Assembly: GCA_028285285.1 (NCBI GenBank)
Contig: JANQPW010000795.1
Location: 1 to 8,335, forward strand
DNA: 8,335 nucleotides
Origin: Silvanigrellales bacterium
GTDB taxonomy: Bacteria; Bdellovibrionota_B; Oligoflexia; Silvanigrellales; Silvanigrellaceae
Direction: 5' to 3'
The notes beneath the pieces are model-generated. The model did not search any database, was not told the origin of the DNA, and saw nothing but the letters and a program-made list of their open reading frames with translations. The stretch's first letter is position 1, and every line of letters starts with the position of its first letter. The position numbers were made by a program, and so were the translations under genes. Positions 6,695-8,335 of this stretch are shown here, in pieces.

Positions 6695-7036
6695 TCACTC
6701 GGTTGCTGTGGAGGCAGCAGGCGCCTTTTCCTTTGTCGATTCTTTTGTTGAGGCGGCTTGATCTTTGGAAGCCGTCTTGCCTGCTTCAGGCTTTTCCTCT
6801 GACTTTGTGTCCGCTTCAGCGGAAGACACTCCAGGAGAGCCCTTAGATTCTGCCTTCTTGTAATCCGTCACATACCAGCCCTCTCCCTTGAGGGCGAAGC
6901 TGGTTTGGCTGATCTGCTTCTTCAGTGTGCCCTCTGCCTTGCAGTTGGGGCACTGGCTGGGATGAGGATCGGAGACCTTCAAAAAAAACTCATGGAGAGT
7001 TGAACAGGCCTGGCAATGGTATTCATAGATGGGCAT
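6695..7036 (-). CDS. FmdB-family zinc-ribbon protein
   Basis: A 113-residue protein starting at ATG 7034-7036, with GGAGGA about nine bases upstream. The N-terminus MPIYEYHCQACSTLHEFF is the hallmark of the FmdB/CxxC-CxxC regulatory protein family. Cys8, Cys11, Cys29 and Cys32 form the two CxxC knuckles of a zinc ribbon that ends near residue 40. A short conserved-looking stretch follows (SFALKGEGWYVTDY, about 46-59). The rest to residue 113 is a low-complexity tail of Ala, Lys, Glu, Ser and Thr, likely disordered. The name comes from a formamidase-linked gene in Methylophilus, but the role of most members is unknown; nucleic-acid or protein binding is inferred from the zinc ribbon. The gene is divergent from the riboswitch-controlled gene across about 100 bp and upstream of the tRNA. 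Two TTGACA-like hexamers (complement TGTCAA at 7102-7107 and 7115-7120) lie upstream without a clear -10 partner. Confidence 0.92.
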   Translation of the reverse strand: MPIYEYHCQACSTLHEFFLKVSDPHPSQCPNCKAEGTLKKQISQTSFALKGEGWYVTDYKKAESKGSPGVSSAEADTKSEEKPEAGKTASKDQAASTKESTKEKAPAASTATE

Positions 7037-7139
7037 TTTGCGTGTTCCTCCGGCACCAAGAAGCGAAACTCACACAAGAAATGCTTATCTTTCAACCTTC
7101 TTGTCAAGAGAAGATGTCAAAAACTTCTGCAAATGAGGC

Positions 7140-7169
7140 TTGATCTCATGCCGCTTCTCGACGTAAACT
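7140..7169 (+). promoter_or_regulatory. Candidate promoter of the riboswitch leader
   Basis: TTGATC (7140-7145) and TAAACT (7164-7169) match the sigma-70 boxes at four of six positions each, with an 18 bp spacer. The predicted start is near 7176-7177, just before the first base of the aptamer's P1 helix at 7178. That fit between predicted start and aptamer edge raises my confidence in both. Confidence 0.5.
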
Positions 7170-7177
7170 CCCCCCAA

Positions 7178-7286
7178 GCTCGTTAGGGAGTAGCGACAAC
7201 CGCACCGGCAAAGCGGTTGAGAGTTCGTCGTCAATACGGTTCACACCCGGTGAATTCTGCCATTTGGCTTGCAAGACTGACGCAGC
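7178..7286 (+). promoter_or_regulatory. yybP-ykoY-type manganese riboswitch aptamer
   Basis: The leader contains in order the blocks I know from this family: GGGAGTAGC (7186-7194), GTCGTCAAT (7227-7235) and GCAAGAC (7271-7277). Between them lie the expected hairpins: CAACCGC/GCGGTTG (7197-7203 with 7213-7219) and TTCAC/GTGAA (7240-7244 with 7250-7254). The ends close as P1: GCTCGTTAG (7178-7186) pairs with CTGACG (7277-7282) and, past one bulged C, AGC (7284-7286). In known members Mn2+ sits between the two loops carrying the conserved blocks and stabilises P1. It directly precedes a terminator overlapping P1, so Mn2+ should turn expression on. The match is from memory of the consensus, with one base different in the first block (AGGGAG in place of GGGGAG). 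Confidence 0.85.
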
Positions 7287-7320
7287 GACTGGGTTTAATC
7301 TGGTTGCGGCGTCGTTTTTT
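7279..7320 (+). terminator. Riboswitch expression-platform terminator
   Basis: GACGC-A-GCGAC (7279-7289) pairs with GTTGC-G-GCGTC (7303-7313): two five-base-pair blocks around one A/G mismatch with one G-U pair, and a 13-base loop. A G and six Ts follow (7315-7320). Its 5' arm reuses bases 7279-7286 that form the 3' strand of the aptamer's P1, so the two structures exclude each other. Confidence 0.85.
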
Positions 7321-7346
7321 GTATCTCTCCGTGAGAGCGCCGCGAC
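7303..7346 (+). promoter_or_regulatory. Alternative leader hairpin competing with the terminator
   Basis: GTTGCGGCG (7303-7311), which is the terminator's 3' arm, can also pair with CGCCGCGAC (7338-7346), eight Watson-Crick pairs and one G-U. The helix is capped by an adjoining CTCTC/GAGAG hairpin (7325-7329 with 7333-7337). The six-T tract becomes a bulge. This would act as an antiterminator, leaving the AAGGAG site at 7355-7360 free. Confidence 0.6.
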
Positions 7347-7368
7347 ACCTTTAAAAGGAGTCGTTTGC

Positions 7369-8335
7369 ATGAATCCGCTCAAACTTTCCGAACTGGGATC
7401 TGTTCTTCGAGTCACCCACGGACCCTGCGTCTCATTGTATGTTTCATCAGGAAGCCATGGTTTGTGGTCTCCCCGCACAGTGCTGCGCTATCGCAAGCTC
7501 TTGAAGCAAGCCGAAAACCTTCTGAAAGAGCAGTGTGATGCACGAACCACAGCCCAGCTCCTGAAGCCCATGGGTTATTACTCCAGTTTGCAATCTCAGG
7601 TGCCCCAGGCTCAAACCCTCTGTTTTTTCTCTTCGCCGGAAATGAATGGGTACTTTCCTCTCAGCGAGCCATCTCCAGATCTGTGCGTCGTTGCTGAGAG
7701 TTTTCACGTCACCCCCATTGCCGATTTCGTCAACCCTGTGCGCACATGGTTTCTCGTGAAGCTCACCAAGGCAGGTATGAACCTGTACCGCGGCCGCGGC
7801 TCAGCACTGGAGTTTCTCGACAGCTTTCACATGGCAGAGCACCCTCGCACTTCGGTGTCCACATCTAACCCTCATGACGGCCAACGCTATATCCGCTTTA
7901 CAGACGAGGATCACCTTCGCCTCGATGACTTTCTCAGCACCTATATCGACGATGATCATTCACGCTTTCCACTCATCATGACGGGCACCAAAACGGACAC
8001 AGATGGGTATGAAAAAGCCACGGCTCACAACTTTGACCTCACAATCAATTTCTCAGAGCGCTATCGTGAGTTGGGAACACAAGACATCTTGAGCACTGTG
8101 TGGCCAAAGGTGAACGAGCTTTTTGTGCTGGAAAAGAAAATGGCTCTCGCCGGACTCTCCCATGCCAGACAGTCTGGCCGCACGACCTCCGACCCTGAGC
8201 AAGTGGCAAACCGGCTCTCAGCAGGGGAGCTCCGCACCATGGCTGTGTGCCATGGAAGCCCAGACTGGGGTCGTATTGATTGGAAAACGGGCCGGATTTC
8301 CCGCCGCCCAAAGTCCGCCGACGGTCAAACAGATT
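7369..8335 (+). CDS. baeRF family 3-like (eRF1-related) protein, 3' end outside window
   Basis: ATG 7369 follows an excellent AAGGAG (7355-7360) by eight bases. The frame is open to the right edge, giving 322 residues with no stop. The pattern resembles the bacterial archaeo-eukaryotic release-factor-like proteins (baeRF family 3). It starts with PCVSLYVSSG near residue 19, then a helical segment (LRYRKLLKQAENLLKEQ), an LLKPM turn, a Gln-rich stretch ending in TLCFFSSPE, a VVAESFHVTPI segment ahead of a WFLVKLTKAGMNLYRG strand, and near the C-terminus an acidic-helix region leading to LRTMAVCHGSPDWGRIDWKTG (W300), close to the family's usual end motif. Such proteins share the eRF1 middle/C-domain fold and are proposed to act at ribosomes, perhaps in stress or rescue; none is well characterised. 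About 30-60 residues are probably missing. The gene sits behind a manganese riboswitch. The family call is from remembered patterns. Confidence 0.75.
   Translation, partial: MNPLKLSELGSVLRVTHGPCVSLYVSSGSHGLWSPRTVLRYRKLLKQAENLLKEQCDARTTAQLLKPMGYYSSLQSQVPQAQTLCFFSSPEMNGYFPLSEPSPDLCVVAESFHVTPIADFVNPVRTWFLVKLTKAGMNLYRGRGSALEFLDSFHMAEHPRTSVSTSNPHDGQRYIRFTDEDHLRLDDFLSTYIDDDHSRFPLIMTGTKTDTDGYEKATAHNFDLTINFSERYRELGTQDILSTVWPKVNELFVLEKKMALAGLSHARQSGRTTSDPEQVANRLSAGELRTMAVCHGSPDWGRIDWKTGRISRRPKSADGQTD

Noticed and set aside
7167..7191. ACTCCC/GGGAGT pairing that could sequester the first riboswitch block
   Set aside because: The left half lies in the candidate -10 region, upstream of the predicted transcription start, so it is probably not in the RNA.
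7146..7478. Minus-strand open frame of 110 codons over the leader and start of the right-edge gene
   Set aside because: It covers the riboswitch and terminator and the start of a well-supported plus-strand gene, and its translation shows no family pattern or ribosome binding site.
8045..8311. Minus-strand open frame of 88 codons
   Set aside because: It is antisense to the baeRF-like gene, where the plus frame is open throughout and matches family patterns.

Overview
The window reads as chromosomal DNA of a Gram-negative bacterium. Several products carry Sec or lipoprotein-type signal peptides, and one partial product looks like an outer-membrane beta-barrel. Intergenic regions are compact and Shine-Dalgarno sites are conventional. 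I cannot name the organism. The mix of orphan secreted proteins would fit one of the deltaproteobacterial or Bdellovibrio-like lineages, but that is a guess.

Layout: (1) Positions 1-1633 (+) hold the 3' end of a probable beta-barrel protein, whose stop overlaps the start of an exported calcineurin-like metallophosphoesterase. (2) Positions 1683-2099 (-) hold a small exported protein of unknown family, convergent with the phosphoesterase across a shared stem-loop. (3) Positions 2348-5247 (+) hold a compact cell-envelope operon: an unknown lipoprotein, then (one base later) a trypsin-like serine peptidase with a complete His-Asp-Ser triad and a large unrecognised C-terminal region, then a small charged protein. 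(4) Positions 5282-6238 (+) hold an AT-richer orphan with two membrane segments and a long cytosolic tail. It is followed by an 86-bp inverted-repeat element and a bidirectional terminator. (5) A tRNA-Leu(GAG) (6527-6611, -) and an FmdB-type zinc-ribbon gene (6695-7036, -) follow. (6) Positions 7140-8335 (+) hold a structured leader and a gene running off the right edge.

The most interesting part is this last region. The leader carries the conserved blocks of the yybP-ykoY manganese riboswitch: GGGAGTAGC, then GTCGTCAAT, then GCAAGAC, closed by a P1 helix. It is followed by a GC-rich hairpin with six Ts whose 5' arm overlaps the 3' strand of P1. That is the layout of a transcriptional ON switch. 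A third hairpin can compete for the terminator's 3' arm just ahead of a strong ribosome binding site. The controlled gene encodes a protein resembling the bacterial eRF1-like (baeRF family 3) proteins, not the usual manganese exporter or TerC protein. If correct, this links manganese sensing to a release-factor-like or ribosome-associated protein, an association I do not know to have been described.

The window holds no CRISPR array, transposase or integrase that I can see. The tRNA-Leu next to the AT-rich orphan gene suggests a possible integration hotspot, but no attachment-site duplication is visible.
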